A stretch of DNA of 44,428 nt from VRUE01 sp036406595 (GCA_036406595.1 DASXAR010000086.1:1-44428); one strand, 5' to 3'. Counted from the first letter of the stretch, positions 14,802 through 25,665 are shown. Translations and numbers: made by a program. The notes: generated by a model not told the origin, from the sequence alone.

Positions 14802-16127
14802 CTATCGGAGCGCCCTGCGCAGCAACTTCCCCGACGGCGTGCGCGGCAGCGCCGATGCCAGCTCGACCCGCTTCGGCACCTTGAACCCCGCCAGCGCCTC
14901 GGCGCAGTGCTGCCGCAGGTCGTCCGGGGTCGCCCGCGAATGGTCCTCGAGCACGACCACGGCGGTTACGGCCTGCTGCCACTCGGGGTCCTCGCGGCCC
15001 ACCACCGCGGCGTCGGCGACCTCGGGGTGGCGGAGGAGCACCTGCTCGACCTCGGCGGGAACGACGTTCTCGCCGCCGCTGACGATCAGGTCGTCCATCC
15101 GGTCCTCGACGTAGAGGAACCCTTCGTCGTCGATGCGGCCGAGGTCTCCGGTGTGAAGCCAGCCGTCCGCGTCGACGCTGCCGGGGGCGACGGTCGGGCC
15201 CTGGACGAGGATCTCGCCGTCCTGGATCCGCAGGTGCGTGGTGAGCAGCGGACGCCCGGCCGAGCCGAGCTTGCGCCGCGCCTCGTAAGGGGCGAGCGTC
15301 GTCACCTGCGAGCAGGCCTCCGTCAGCCCGTAGGTCTGCACGACCGTCGCTCCGCGGCCGATCGCCTCTTCGAGCGGGTCCTCGGGCACGGGGCCGCCGC
15401 CGACGAGGATCGTCCTCGGCCCGGCGAGGTCGGCGCCGGCCTCGAGCAGCCGGGTGAGCATCGTCGTGACCAGGGAGACGATGGAGATGTCGTCTGCTTC
15501 GAGGGCGGCGGCGACCCTGTCCACGTCGAAGTCGTCGTGGAGCACCGCCGCGGTCCCGTAGATCACCGACCGCATCACGATGTTGAGCCCGGAGACGTGG
15601 CTGAGCGGCAGGCAGCAGAGCCAGCGGTCGGTCGGCTCGACACCGATGTTGAACGAGGAGCCGACGGCGCTCCAGAGGAAGTTGCCATAGGTCAGCCCGA
15701 TCGGCTCCGGGGCGCCGCTGCTGCCGCTGGTCAGGATCAGGCAGCAGGGAGCGTCCATGTCGTGCTCGCCGAGCAGCGGAAGGTCCGCCTCGGTCTGGGT
15801 CAGCTCCCCCGGATCGCCCAGGTCCACGGCAGGCTCCTCGCGGGCGATCACCGCCTCCCGCTCGGCAGCGCTCAGCCGCGGGCTGAGGGGGAGCAGCACG
15901 GCGCCCACCTTCATCAGCGCATGAACCAGCACGACCTGCTCCCGCCCAGGCTTCATCGTCAGGGCGATCAGCGAGCCGCGGCGCACCCCGTGCGCCGCGA
16001 GGCGCCTCGCGATCCAGGTTGCCTCGGCCTCCAGCTCCGCGTATGTGACCTGGGAACCGTCCGCTTCGAGCGCGGTGCGGTCGGGACAGCTCTGCGATCT
16101 CTGGGCGAGCCAGTTGTCGAGTTTCAT
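14802..16127 (-). CDS. menE: o-Succinylbenzoate-CoA ligase (AMP-binding)
   Basis: A 441-residue acyl-adenylate synthetase. It has the P-loop-like LILTSGSSGAPEPIGLTYGN, the QTYGLTEACSQV motif, WLHTGDLGRIDDEGFLYVEDR, and the C-terminal lysine motif RTPSGKLLRRALR. At 441 residues it is as short as MenE-type ligases, and its context (menB-menA-menC-menD divergent from it) makes OSB-CoA ligase the best call. It activates o-succinylbenzoate with ATP and CoA for MenB. Its ATG is 25 bases from the menB start on the other strand, so the two share a promoter region. It is followed 11 bases later by ilvC. Confidence 0.85.
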   Translation of the reverse strand: MKLDNWLAQRSQSCPDRTALEADGSQVTYAELEAEATWIARRLAAHGVRRGSLIALTMKPGREQVVLVHALMKVGAVLLPLSPRLSAAEREAVIAREEPAVDLGDPGELTQTEADLPLLGEHDMDAPCCLILTSGSSGAPEPIGLTYGNFLWSAVGSSFNIGVEPTDRWLCCLPLSHVSGLNIVMRSVIYGTAAVLHDDFDVDRVAAALEADDISIVSLVTTMLTRLLEAGADLAGPRTILVGGGPVPEDPLEEAIGRGATVVQTYGLTEACSQVTTLAPYEARRKLGSAGRPLLTTHLRIQDGEILVQGPTVAPGSVDADGWLHTGDLGRIDDEGFLYVEDRMDDLIVSGGENVVPAEVEQVLLRHPEVADAAVVGREDPEWQQAVTAVVVLEDHSRATPDDLRQHCAEALAGFKVPKRVELASALPRTPSGKLLRRALR

Positions 16128-16152
16128 CTAGACCCGGATATCGTTGCCCATC

Positions 16153-17019
16153 ATGCCGGACCGCCACAAGAACGCCCCTTCGGAGGCCGAGCTCTACGCC
16201 CCCATCGCCTGGGAGCCCGCCTTCGACTACAGCGACATCCGCTACGAGAAGGCGGACGGCATCGCGAAGGTCACGATCGACCGGCCGGAGGTGCTGAACG
16301 CCTTCCGTCCGCAGACGCTGATCGACGTCTCCGCCGCCCTCGAGCTTGCCCGCGAGGACCCCGAGGTCGGCGCGATCGTGCTCACCGGCGAGGGAGAGAA
16401 AGCGTTCTGCGCAGGCGGGGATCAGTCCGTTCGAGGCGACACAGGCTACGTCGAGGAGGGGGCGTCGATCGGCCGCTTCCACGTCACCGACCTGCAGGTG
16501 CAGATGCGAAGGCTGCCGAAGCCCGTGGTGGCGATGGTCGCCGGCTATGCCGTCGGCGGCGGCCACGTTTTGCACGTCTGCTGCGATCTGACGATCGCCG
16601 CCGACAACGCCCGCTTCGGCCAGACCGGCCCCAGGGTCGGCTCCTGGGACGGCGGCTTCGGCGCCTCGCTGCTGCGCGACCTCGTCGGGACCAAGAGGGC
16701 GAAGGAGATCTGGCTGCTCTGCCGCCAGTACGGGGCCGAGGAGGCGCTTGGGATGGGGCTGGTCAACGCGGTCGTCCCGCTCGACCGCCTCGAGCAGGAG
16801 ACGGTCGCCTGGTGCCGCGAGATGCTCGCCCTCTCCCCCTTCGCCCTACGGCTGATCAAGGCCGGCTTCAACGCCCACGAGGACGGCTACGCCGGCATCC
16901 AGCAGCTGGCCCACGACGCCAACCTGCTCTTCTACGCCAGCGAGGAGGCGCGCGAGGGGCGCGAGGCCTTCAAGGAGAAGCGACCGCCGAATTTCGCCCA
17001 GTTCCCGCGCCGCCCATGA
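16153..17019 (+). CDS. menB: 1,4-Dihydroxy-2-naphthoyl-CoA synthase
   Basis: A 288-residue crotonase-fold enzyme that cyclises OSB-CoA. Signatures are VTIDRPEVLNAFRP, GEKAFCAGGDQSVRGDTGY and the oxyanion/active-site region AGYAVGGGHVLHVCCDLTIA, then FGQTGPRVGSWDGGFG. The C-terminal REAFKEKRPPNFAQFPRRP is typical of MenB. The ATG at 16153 is preferred to a TTG three codons upstream. No Shine-Dalgarno is visible, so the message may be leaderless. Its stop overlaps the menA start (ATGA). Confidence 0.95.
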   Translation: MPDRHKNAPSEAELYAPIAWEPAFDYSDIRYEKADGIAKVTIDRPEVLNAFRPQTLIDVSAALELAREDPEVGAIVLTGEGEKAFCAGGDQSVRGDTGYVEEGASIGRFHVTDLQVQMRRLPKPVVAMVAGYAVGGGHVLHVCCDLTIAADNARFGQTGPRVGSWDGGFGASLLRDLVGTKRAKEIWLLCRQYGAEEALGMGLVNAVVPLDRLEQETVAWCREMLALSPFALRLIKAGFNAHEDGYAGIQQLAHDANLLFYASEEAREGREAFKEKRPPNFAQFPRRP

Positions 17020-17891
17020 GGATCTGGCTGATGGCGGCCCGGCCGCGGACCCTGCCCGCGGCGGTGGCGCCCGTGCTCGTCGGCACCGCGGCCGCGGTCG
17101 AATCGGCGGGGGAGCTGCCGCGACTGGCCGCCTTCTTCGCCGCCCTCGTCGGCTCGATCTTCATCCAGATCGGGACCAATCTCGCCAACGACTACTCCGA
17201 CGCCAGGCGGGGCGCGGACTCGGCCGACCGCCTCGGCCCGGTCCGGGTCACATCATCCGGCCTGGTAGCTCCGCAGCGGGTCCTGGTCGCCACCTGGATC
17301 GCCTTCGCGGTGGCGGTCGCCTGCGGCATCTATCTGACCGTCGTCGCAGGGATCGTGATCCTGCTGATCGGGGCCCTCTCGATCGCCGCCGGCGTCCTCT
17401 ACACCGGCGGCCCGCGGCCGTACGGCTATTCCGGCCTAGGCGAGGTCTTCGTCTTCCTCTTCTTCGGGCTGGTCGCCGTGAACGGCTCCTACTACGTGCA
17501 GGTCGAGCAGCTCGACGCGCTGCCGCTGGGCCTCTCAATCGCGGTCGGCTTCCTCGCGACCGCGATCCTTGTCGTCAACAACGTCCGCGATGCCGAGACC
17601 GACCGGCGGGTGGGCAAGATGACGCTGGCGGTGCGGATGGGCCGCGAGAACGCCGTCAACCTCTACCGGCTGCTCGTTCTCGGGGCATACGCCGCGCTGC
17701 CCCTCGCGCTGATCGCAGGCGACGCCAGCCCTCTGCCGCTGATCGCCTTCCTTTCCCTGCCGATGGCGATCGGGCCGCTGCGCACCGTCGCCACCCGGAC
17801 CGACGGGCCGGCCCTGAATGGGGCGCTGGCCGGCACCGGAGCGCTGCTCGGCGTCTTCAGCCTGCTCGTCTCGATCGGGCTGCTGATCTAG
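17016..17891 (+). CDS. menA: 1,4-Dihydroxy-2-naphthoate polyprenyltransferase
   Basis: A 291-residue UbiA-family membrane enzyme with about nine helices that attaches a polyprenyl chain to DHNA. The first aspartate-rich motif is NLANDYSD (with the preceding GTNL) and the second is NNVRDAETDRRVGKMTLAVRMG, as in MenA. The start ATG overlaps the menB stop by four bases. The open frame extends far upstream through menB in another phase but this is not used. It is followed by a 98-base gap with a strong inverted repeat before menC. Confidence 0.95.
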   Translation: MRIWLMAARPRTLPAAVAPVLVGTAAAVESAGELPRLAAFFAALVGSIFIQIGTNLANDYSDARRGADSADRLGPVRVTSSGLVAPQRVLVATWIAFAVAVACGIYLTVVAGIVILLIGALSIAAGVLYTGGPRPYGYSGLGEVFVFLFFGLVAVNGSYYVQVEQLDALPLGLSIAVGFLATAILVVNNVRDAETDRRVGKMTLAVRMGRENAVNLYRLLVLGAYAALPLALIAGDASPLPLIAFLSLPMAIGPLRTVATRTDGPALNGALAGTGALLGVFSLLVSIGLLI

Positions 17892-17915
17892 CCGCCCCTC
17901 TCCCGCCTCTTAGTT

Positions 17916-17964
17916 GAACTGCATCAACATTCAGGCCCTGGCGGGGGGGAACTTGATGCAGTTC
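17916..17964. promoter_or_regulatory. 12-bp perfect inverted repeat between menA and menC
   Basis: GAACTGCATCAA (17916-17927) and TTGATGCAGTTC (17953-17964) are perfect inverted arms separated by 25 bases. The arms are clearly less GC-rich than the surroundings. The repeat ends 26 bases before the menC ATG. As RNA it would be a strong stem with a GC-rich loop; as DNA it could be a pair of operator half-sites. There is no T-tract, so simple termination is unlikely. Confidence 0.55.
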
Positions 17965-17989
17965 GCGATGGGAGTGGGAAGCTTTGGGA

Positions 17990-19039
17990 ATGAAGCTCGC
18001 CTCGGTCGAGGTCATCCCCTACGCGCTTCCCTTCCGCGACCCCTACGTCACGGCCGCGGGCACGCTGAGCCGCCGCGAGATGGTCCTGCTCCGGCTCCGC
18101 GACGAGGACGGCGTGGTCGGACTCGGTGAAGCGGTCCCCCTTTCGCTGCGCGGGGGTGCGGCGATGAGCAGGGTCGTCGAGGACCTCACCGCGCTCGAGC
18201 GATGGGCGAGCATCGGGGAGGCCGGCCTGACCACCGACCCCGACCTCTGCCCCCCGGCCCGCTGCGCGGCGCTGACGGCGCTGCTCGACCTGAGGGGTCG
18301 CCGCGCCCACCGCGAGGGGGCCGCCTCGAGCGCCGCGCCCGCACCGGTGCGCTGCAACGCGACGCTCGCCGCCGGTGAGCCTCGGGCTGTCGCCGCCGAG
18401 GCCGAGCGCTGGGCCGGAGACGGCTTCTCCACCTTCAAGCTGAAGCTGGGCGCCGGCCGCGACGTCGAGCAGGTGCGCGCGGTCCGCGAGGCACTCGGGT
18501 CGGGGGCCCGGATTCGGGTGGACGCCAACGCCGCGTGGGACGTGGAGACCGCCAAGCGCACGCTTGCCGAGCTGGAGCCGCTCGACATCGAGCTGGCGGA
18601 GCAGCCCGTCCCGAGCATCGAGGAGGCCGCCGCCGTGGCCGGCTCGACCTCGATCCCGCTGGCCGCCGACGAGAGCGTCGCCAGCCGCGCAGAGGCTGAG
18701 GCCGCCGCCGGCGCCTTCGCCCTCACCGGGGTCAAGCTGTCGAAGGTCGGTGGGCCCGAGGCCGCGATCGAGATCGCCGAGGTCATGCCGGCCTACGTCT
18801 CGAGCGCCCTCGACGGGCCGGTCGGGATCGCGGCCGCGGCTCAGGTCGCATCGACGCTCGAACAGGGCTCGAATGGACCCGGGATCGAACTCGCCCACGG
18901 GCTGGCGACTCAGCGGCTCTTCGGCTCGACCGTCGCCTCGGTCGAATGCGAAATCCGTGACGGGCTGCTTCATCCCCCTGCGGGCCCGGGCCTCGGGGTG
19001 GAGATCGACGAGGAGGCGCTGCAGGCTCACCGCATTTAG
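17990..19039 (+). CDS. menC: o-Succinylbenzoate synthase
   Basis: A 349-residue enolase-superfamily enzyme that dehydrates SHCHC to o-succinylbenzoate. The N-terminal capping domain starts KLASVEVIPYALPF. The barrel has FSTFKLKLGAG (KxK catalytic lysines), RVDANAAWDVE (metal Asp), IELAEQPVP (metal Glu), IPLAADESV (metal Asp) and GVKLSKVGG (second catalytic Lys). The ATG at 17990 is given; a TTG two codons upstream has GGAG 9 bases before it and may be the actual start. Muconate cycloisomerase or dipeptide epimerase activity is possible by fold, but the menD neighbour argues for MenC. Confidence 0.88.
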   Translation: MKLASVEVIPYALPFRDPYVTAAGTLSRREMVLLRLRDEDGVVGLGEAVPLSLRGGAAMSRVVEDLTALERWASIGEAGLTTDPDLCPPARCAALTALLDLRGRRAHREGAASSAAPAPVRCNATLAAGEPRAVAAEAERWAGDGFSTFKLKLGAGRDVEQVRAVREALGSGARIRVDANAAWDVETAKRTLAELEPLDIELAEQPVPSIEEAAAVAGSTSIPLAADESVASRAEAEAAAGAFALTGVKLSKVGGPEAAIEIAEVMPAYVSSALDGPVGIAAAAQVASTLEQGSNGPGIELAHGLATQRLFGSTVASVECEIRDGLLHPPAGPGLGVEIDEEALQAHRI

Positions 19040-19088
19040 CCTGGCGGGGCGCCTCAACGACCACCGACGATCGGAGCGCCCCGGCCGC

Positions 19089-20837
19089 ATGGATCCGACC
19101 AACGCCAACACAGCCCTTGCCTCGGCCTTCGTCGAGGAGCTGGCCCGCTGCGGGCTGCGACGCGCGGTGATCTCCCCCGGATCGCGTTCGACGCCGCTTG
19201 CCGTGGCTCTTTGGCGGCAGCCCGAGATCGAGGTCAGCGTGATCGTCGACGAGCGCTCCGCGGCGTTCTTCGCGCTCGGCGCCGCCCAGGCGACCCGCGT
19301 CCCGGTCGCGATTCTCTGCACCTCGGGCACGGCCGCCGCCAACTTCCACCCGGCGATCTGCGAGGCGGACGAGTCCGCGATCCCGCTGATCGCCCTGACC
19401 GCCGACCGGCCGCCGGAGCTGCGCGGTATCGGCGCCGGCCAGACGATCGACCAGCTGAAGCTCTACGGCTCGGCGGTGCGCTGGTTCTGCGAGGCCGGTA
19501 CCCACGCAGCGGATGACGACGGGCTCCTCCACTATCGCTCGACCGCCTGCCGCGCCTTCGCCTCGGCGCGCGGCGAGCCTCGACCGGGGCCCGTGCACGT
19601 CAACCTCCCCTGGCGCGAGCCGCTGGCCCCGGTTGCGGTGGAGGACGACGTCACGGCAAGCGACCCGCTGGCCCTGGAGGGGCGGGACGGGCGCCCGCTC
19701 ACCGCCGTCACCCCGATCGACCTCGAGCCGACCGACTTCCTCCTAGACGAGGTCGCTAGGCACATCGACGAAGCGATCTCCGGCGTGATCGTCGCCGGAC
19801 GGCAGCCCGACCCGGAGCTGCGCGAGCCGCTCGCCCACCTCGCCGAGGCTGCGGGGTTTCCGATCCTCGCCGAGCCGACCTCGCAGATCCGCTGCGGTCC
19901 CCACGACCGCTCCCATGTCGTCGACTCCTACGACCTCCTGCTGCGCGACGATCGCTTCGGCACCCGGGTCGTGCCCGATCTCGTCCTCCGCTTCGGCGAG
20001 ATGCCGACCAGCAAGCCGCTCCGCTCCTGGCTCGCTCGGTCGGGTGCCGATGAAATCGTCGTCGACCCCTCGATCGGCTGGAACGAGCCGAGCCGCCGCG
20101 CCGCGGCACTGCTGCGCGCGGACCCGACCGAGCTGGCCGCCGGCTGGGCAGCGCGGCTGGGCGAGGACCGGCCGCCCCCCACCACCTGGCTCGAGGCCGA
20201 CGCCACCGCCAGGGCCGCGGTCGAGGCCGAGCTCCCGGGGAGCGGAGCGCCGACCGAGCCGGGCCTCCACCTCGCGCTCGGCGCTGCCCACCGCGATGGA
20301 GACCTCGTCTACACGGCCTCGAGCATGCCGATCCGCGACCAGGAGGCGTTCCTTCCGAAGGGCACGCAGGACGTCGCCTTCCTCTGCAATCGCGGTGCCA
20401 ACGGAATCGACGGTCTCCTCTCATCGGGGATCGGCGCGGCGGCGGCGAGCGGCAGGCCCGCGACGATCCTGACCGGCGACCTTGGCCTTCTGCACGACCT
20501 CGGCGGCCTCGCGGCGGTCGGGGAGGCCGACGCCCCGGTACGGATAGTCGTCATCGACAACGACGGCGGCGGCATCTTCCACTTCCTCCCGCAGGAGAAG
20601 GCGCTTGGCGCCGAGGAGTTCGAGGCACTGCTCGGGACGCCGCGCGGAGTCGATGCCGCGGGGGCCTCGAACCTCTTCGGGCTTGCCCATCACCGCATCG
20701 AAGCGCTCGAGCAGCTGCCCGAGGCTCTGGCCGCGGGAACCGGCCTGATCGAGGTGCCGGTCGACCGTCGGGCGAACGTGGACCTTCATCACCGCCTCGC
20801 CGAGCGAGTGGCGGCCGCGATCGCCGAGATCCCCTAG
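19089..20837 (+). CDS. menD: SEPHCHC synthase (MenD)
   Basis: A 582-residue ThDP enzyme that joins 2-oxoglutarate and isochorismate. The N-terminal domain has AVISPGSRSTPLAVAL and the activating Glu55 in IVDERSAAFFALG. The C-terminal ThDP site is LTGDLGLLHDLGGL with IDNDGGGIFHFLPQ, a MenD-specific version of the GDG...N motif. The ATG at 19089 is the start of homology; GGAG at 19073-19076 is somewhat far at 12 bases. 49 bases after menC on the same strand; converges on the beta-propeller gene with 3 bases between stops. Confidence 0.95.
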   Translation: MDPTNANTALASAFVEELARCGLRRAVISPGSRSTPLAVALWRQPEIEVSVIVDERSAAFFALGAAQATRVPVAILCTSGTAAANFHPAICEADESAIPLIALTADRPPELRGIGAGQTIDQLKLYGSAVRWFCEAGTHAADDDGLLHYRSTACRAFASARGEPRPGPVHVNLPWREPLAPVAVEDDVTASDPLALEGRDGRPLTAVTPIDLEPTDFLLDEVARHIDEAISGVIVAGRQPDPELREPLAHLAEAAGFPILAEPTSQIRCGPHDRSHVVDSYDLLLRDDRFGTRVVPDLVLRFGEMPTSKPLRSWLARSGADEIVVDPSIGWNEPSRRAAALLRADPTELAAGWAARLGEDRPPPTTWLEADATARAAVEAELPGSGAPTEPGLHLALGAAHRDGDLVYTASSMPIRDQEAFLPKGTQDVAFLCNRGANGIDGLLSSGIGAAAASGRPATILTGDLGLLHDLGGLAAVGEADAPVRIVVIDNDGGGIFHFLPQEKALGAEEFEALLGTPRGVDAAGASNLFGLAHHRIEALEQLPEALAAGTGLIEVPVDRRANVDLHHRLAERVAAAIAEIP

Positions 20838-20840
20838 GGC

Positions 20841-21929
20841 TCAGCACTCGATGCGGCCCGCCTCGCGGCCCGGCCCGGGCTGCCAGACGGGCGCCGAGAA
20901 GCTCGCGTCCAGATCGGAGAAGACCGGCGTCGGGCAGGAGCCATCGGCGTTCGCCTCCATGATCACGTCGCCGATGCCGAGGAGGTCTTCGATGCCGGCG
21001 CCGAGGTGGGTCTGCGTGTACGCGAGCCGTTCGCCGGAGGGGTCCCAGCTGGCTCCCGACTCCGCCCACTGCGATGTGCGGGTGAGGCGACGCAGGCCGG
21101 AGCCGTCGGCATTCATGACGAAGAGGTCCGTGGCGACCGTCCGCGTCTTCGACTCGGTGGTCACCCTGCCTTCCCGATGGCGTTCCCGGAAGACGCGTCG
21201 GTGGCCGCGGAGCAGGGCGATCCGGCTTCCGTCCGGCGAAAAGATTGGCTCGAGGCCACCGCGGGCGAGCACCGTCGAGGGCCTTCCGTCGAGGTGCAAC
21301 CCCACCGCCTCGTAGCGACTTGCGCCGGTCCTCCGCGTGACAGCGAGGGTTCGCCCGTCCGGGGAGAACGAGGACGGCGCGTTCTCAAGGCCGTTGCGCC
21401 ATGGCGTGAGCCGCGTGGCCTCGCCGTCGGCGAGATCGAGCAGCCAGGCGGTCACGCTTTCGTAGACGAGATCTTCGCCGCCGTGGCGGTTCCTGCGGTA
21501 ATGGCGACGTACGCGGCTGAAGGCCATCCTGCCGCCATCGGGGGAGAACACGGGTGCGAAGCCTTCCCGCGTGCCCGGGACCAGGTGCAGATCGCCACCG
21601 CCGGCGGTGGCGACGAAGATCCCGACCGGTGGCGGCTGCGCCCGCCGGCGCTGCCGCCAGCTGACCACCCCGGTGAAGGCGACCAGGTCTCCGCTCGAAG
21701 ACCACGCGGGACGGACAAAGGGGTACGGAGCCGGCAGCTGATCTCGGCGCGCTGCCGCGATCTTCAGCTCGGCCGAGCCGATCGGGTCGAGGCTGAGCAC
21801 TTCGTAGGCTTCCGGGTGCAGGCCCCATCGCGTGATCGCGAGCCGGGCCCCGTCTGCAGACGCGGCGCTCGCCGTGCAGACGATGCACGCCAACATCACC
21901 CCCGCCGCTCCGAGCGCCCGCCGAATCAC
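20841..21929 (-). CDS. Secreted TolB-like (PD40) beta-propeller protein
   Basis: A 362-residue protein with a signal peptide (basic MIRRALG, hydrophobic AAGVMLACIVC, cleavage near ASAASA). It has at least four WD40-like/PD40 blades recognised by FSPDGGRMAF, FSPDGRTLAV, FSPDGSRIAL and WDPSGERLAY. Such propellers bind ligands or proteins outside the membrane; the function here is unknown. The GTG at 21929 starts 26 bases after menF, so it could be co-transcribed with ilvB-ilvN-menF, although a functional link is not obvious. Confidence 0.8.
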   Translation of the reverse strand: MIRRALGAAGVMLACIVCTASAASADGARLAITRWGLHPEAYEVLSLDPIGSAELKIAAARRDQLPAPYPFVRPAWSSSGDLVAFTGVVSWRQRRRAQPPPVGIFVATAGGGDLHLVPGTREGFAPVFSPDGGRMAFSRVRRHYRRNRHGGEDLVYESVTAWLLDLADGEATRLTPWRNGLENAPSSFSPDGRTLAVTRRTGASRYEAVGLHLDGRPSTVLARGGLEPIFSPDGSRIALLRGHRRVFRERHREGRVTTESKTRTVATDLFVMNADGSGLRRLTRTSQWAESGASWDPSGERLAYTQTHLGAGIEDLLGIGDVIMEANADGSCPTPVFSDLDASFSAPVWQPGPGREAGRIEC

Positions 21930-21955
21930 CGCTGTGATTTTGAAGGATCCGGCTG

Positions 21956-23359
21956 CTACTCGGCGAGAAGCGGCAACAGCGCACCCAGCTTGATCTCGGT
22001 CTCGGCCAGCTCGGCCGCCGGATCGGACCCCGAGACCACCCCCACCCCGGCGTATAGATGGGCCTCGCGGTCGCGGAGAAGGGCGCTGCGAAGTGCGACG
22101 CAGAACTCGCCGTCCTCGGTGGCGTCCATCCAGCCGACCGGGCCCGCGTACCAGCCCCGGTCCATGCGCTCCAGAGCGGCGATCGCCTCCGCCGCAGCTG
22201 CGGCGGGCTCGCCACCGACGGCCGGAGTCGGATGCAGGTGGCCCGCCAGCTCGATCGCCGAGCGCGGTTCCGACAGCTGGGCGATCACCGCCGTCGCCAG
22301 GTGCTGGATATTGGCGACCCTCACCACCTCGGGCTCAGGCGCCGACTCGACCCACACCGCGAGAGGGCGGAGTTGCCGCACGATGCGCTCCGACACGATC
22401 CGCTGCTCGCGCCGATCCTTGTCACTGCGCAGAAGCTGCTCGCCGAGATGGTCATCGACCGCCGGATCGGAGCTGCGCCGAGTCGAGCCCGCGAGGGCGA
22501 CGGTCGAAGCGCTCGACCCCGAGCGACGCACGAGCAGCTCAGGGCTGGCGCCGACAAACGCCGCCTCCGGGGTTCCCGCGCAGAAGCAGAAGCAGCTCGG
22601 AAAGAGCTCGCGGAGCGCCCCGAACACGGCGGCCGGGTCGTGCGCGGAGACGGCCTCGACCAGGACCTCGCGGGCCAGCACCACCTTGCTCATCCGATCG
22701 GCGGCGATCCGCTCGCAGGCAGCGGCCACCGCGCGCTCGAAGTCCCCCGGAGGATGGACGCTGCGGATCTGCGGCCGCCCGGTCGGATGCGGATCGAGCA
22801 ACGGCAGGTCCCGGTGGCGCAGGGATTGAAGGCGGCCGAGGGAAGCGGCGGATGCGGAGCGGCCATCGTCACCCTGGTGCACGAGCACGTTGAGGGTGAG
22901 GAAGGTCTCCCCCCCGCTGCGACAGAGCGAGAGCTCGGGGAGCACCATCGAGGCCGGTGAGAAGGAGGACCAAGGGCTCGATGCCGCACCGTGCGGGTCG
23001 AAGGCAAACCCGCCGGTCCATACGGGCCCGGCGCCCGCCGGCAGCCCGGCCGGCTCGTCGACGACGGCGCCCTCGCCGATACGCAGGCACTCCCGCGCGA
23101 CCTCATCGAAGCGATCGGGGCCCCGCCCGACGGACTCATGCGCCGCACCGACGGCGGCGAGCGCGAGACCCCGGTCCGGCTGCTCCCAGCAGAACCAGCG
23201 GTCATCGGCTCTCCGCGAGGCGAAGACCAGTGCGCACGGATCGGCCAGATCGACCGGCGCCGTGACGCTGACCAGCGTCCGCCGGTTCCGGGCGAGAGCG
23301 CGATCGATCGCAGGTTCCAGGCGATCAACGAGGTCGTCGCGCGTCGAGCGAGCGATCAT
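21956..23359 (-). CDS. menF: Isochorismate synthase
   Basis: A 467-residue chorismate-binding enzyme that isomerises chorismate to isochorismate, the entry of menaquinone synthesis. The catalytic C-terminal half has SKVVLAREVLVEA, CAGTPEAAFVGASPELLVRR, AGSTRRS, KDRREQRIVSERIV, HLATAVIAQL, HPTPAVGGEPAAAA and YAGPVGWMDATEDGEFCVAL, ending with the VGVVSGSDPAAELAETE signature. It lacks the glutamine amidotransferase partner of anthranilate synthase, and the men context supports MenF over a siderophore EntC. Fifteen bases after ilvN on the same strand, so it is probably in the ilvBN operon. Confidence 0.93.
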   Translation of the reverse strand: MIARSTRDDLVDRLEPAIDRALARNRRTLVSVTAPVDLADPCALVFASRRADDRWFCWEQPDRGLALAAVGAAHESVGRGPDRFDEVARECLRIGEGAVVDEPAGLPAGAGPVWTGGFAFDPHGAASSPWSSFSPASMVLPELSLCRSGGETFLTLNVLVHQGDDGRSASAASLGRLQSLRHRDLPLLDPHPTGRPQIRSVHPPGDFERAVAAACERIAADRMSKVVLAREVLVEAVSAHDPAAVFGALRELFPSCFCFCAGTPEAAFVGASPELLVRRSGSSASTVALAGSTRRSSDPAVDDHLGEQLLRSDKDRREQRIVSERIVRQLRPLAVWVESAPEPEVVRVANIQHLATAVIAQLSEPRSAIELAGHLHPTPAVGGEPAAAAAEAIAALERMDRGWYAGPVGWMDATEDGEFCVALRSALLRDREAHLYAGVGVVSGSDPAAELAETEIKLGALLPLLAE

Positions 23360-23374
23360 CTGACCGAGGATGCT

Positions 23375-23919
23375 CTAGTCAGCGCCCCTGGCGATGGCGA
23401 TCTCGCCCGTACGGACCATCTCGATCAGGCCATGCGGGCGAATCATCCGCTCGAAGGCCTCGATCTTGTCCGCGGAGCCGGTCACCTCGATCGTCATCGC
23501 GCGCCGCGAGACGTCGACGATCTTGGCGCGGAAGATGTCCGCGAACTGGATGATCTCGGCCCGGTTCTCGACCGCTGCGGAGACTTTGAACATCGCCATC
23601 TCGCGGGCGACCGTCTCCTCCGGCTCCATGTCGCGGATTTTCAACACGTTGACGAGCTTGTGCAGTTGCTTGGTGACCTGATCGATCGGATGGACGGCGC
23701 CGTCGAGCGTCAGCGTGATTCTCGAGATGCTCGGGTCGTCGGTCGGCCCGACGGCGAGGGTGTCGATGTTGAAGCCGCGGCGTGAGAAAAGCCCGGCGAT
23801 CCGGGCGAGGACCCCGGGCTTGTTCTCGACCAGGATCGAGAGGATGTGCTTGCGACCGCTCAGCTGCCCGGGGACGTGCAGGTCCTCGAGCTTCACCAGC
23901 TGCGGTGTTCCCGCCTCCA

Positions 23920-23920
<1 letters not shown>
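23375..23920 (-). CDS. ilvN: Acetolactate synthase small (regulatory) subunit
   Basis: A 181-residue protein. An N-terminal ACT domain (ILSILVENKPGVLARIAGLF, then SRRGFNIDTLAVGPT) binds valine and mediates feedback inhibition; the C-terminal domain (EIIQFADIFRAKIVDVSRR, IEVTGSADKIEAF) contacts and activates the catalytic subunit. Its ATG overlaps the ilvB stop by one base (TGATG), so it is translationally coupled. Length is typical of the long bacterial IlvN/IlvH. Confidence 0.97.
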
Positions 23921-25617
<1,697 letters not shown>

Positions 25618-25665
25618 CGCATGTCCTCGCGCCCGGTCATCGGACTCGCGATGGTACCAGCGGGC

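Noticed and set aside
14975..14990. Matches to one arm (GGGGTCCTCG / CGAGGACCCC) of the palindromic element in menE and menB
   Set aside because: Single arms without an inverted partner, explained by common Glu-Asp-Pro codons.
14791..16575. The ilvC frame stays open for nearly 600 codons upstream, suggesting a giant fusion protein
   Set aside because: The extra part is Arg/Gly-rich out-of-frame reading of menE and of the region antisense to menB; IlvC homology begins exactly at the ATG at 14790.
14907..17015. A plus-strand frame of about 700 codons leading into menA
   Set aside because: It is antisense to menE and then out of phase with menB; menA homology begins at 17016, overlapping the menB stop.
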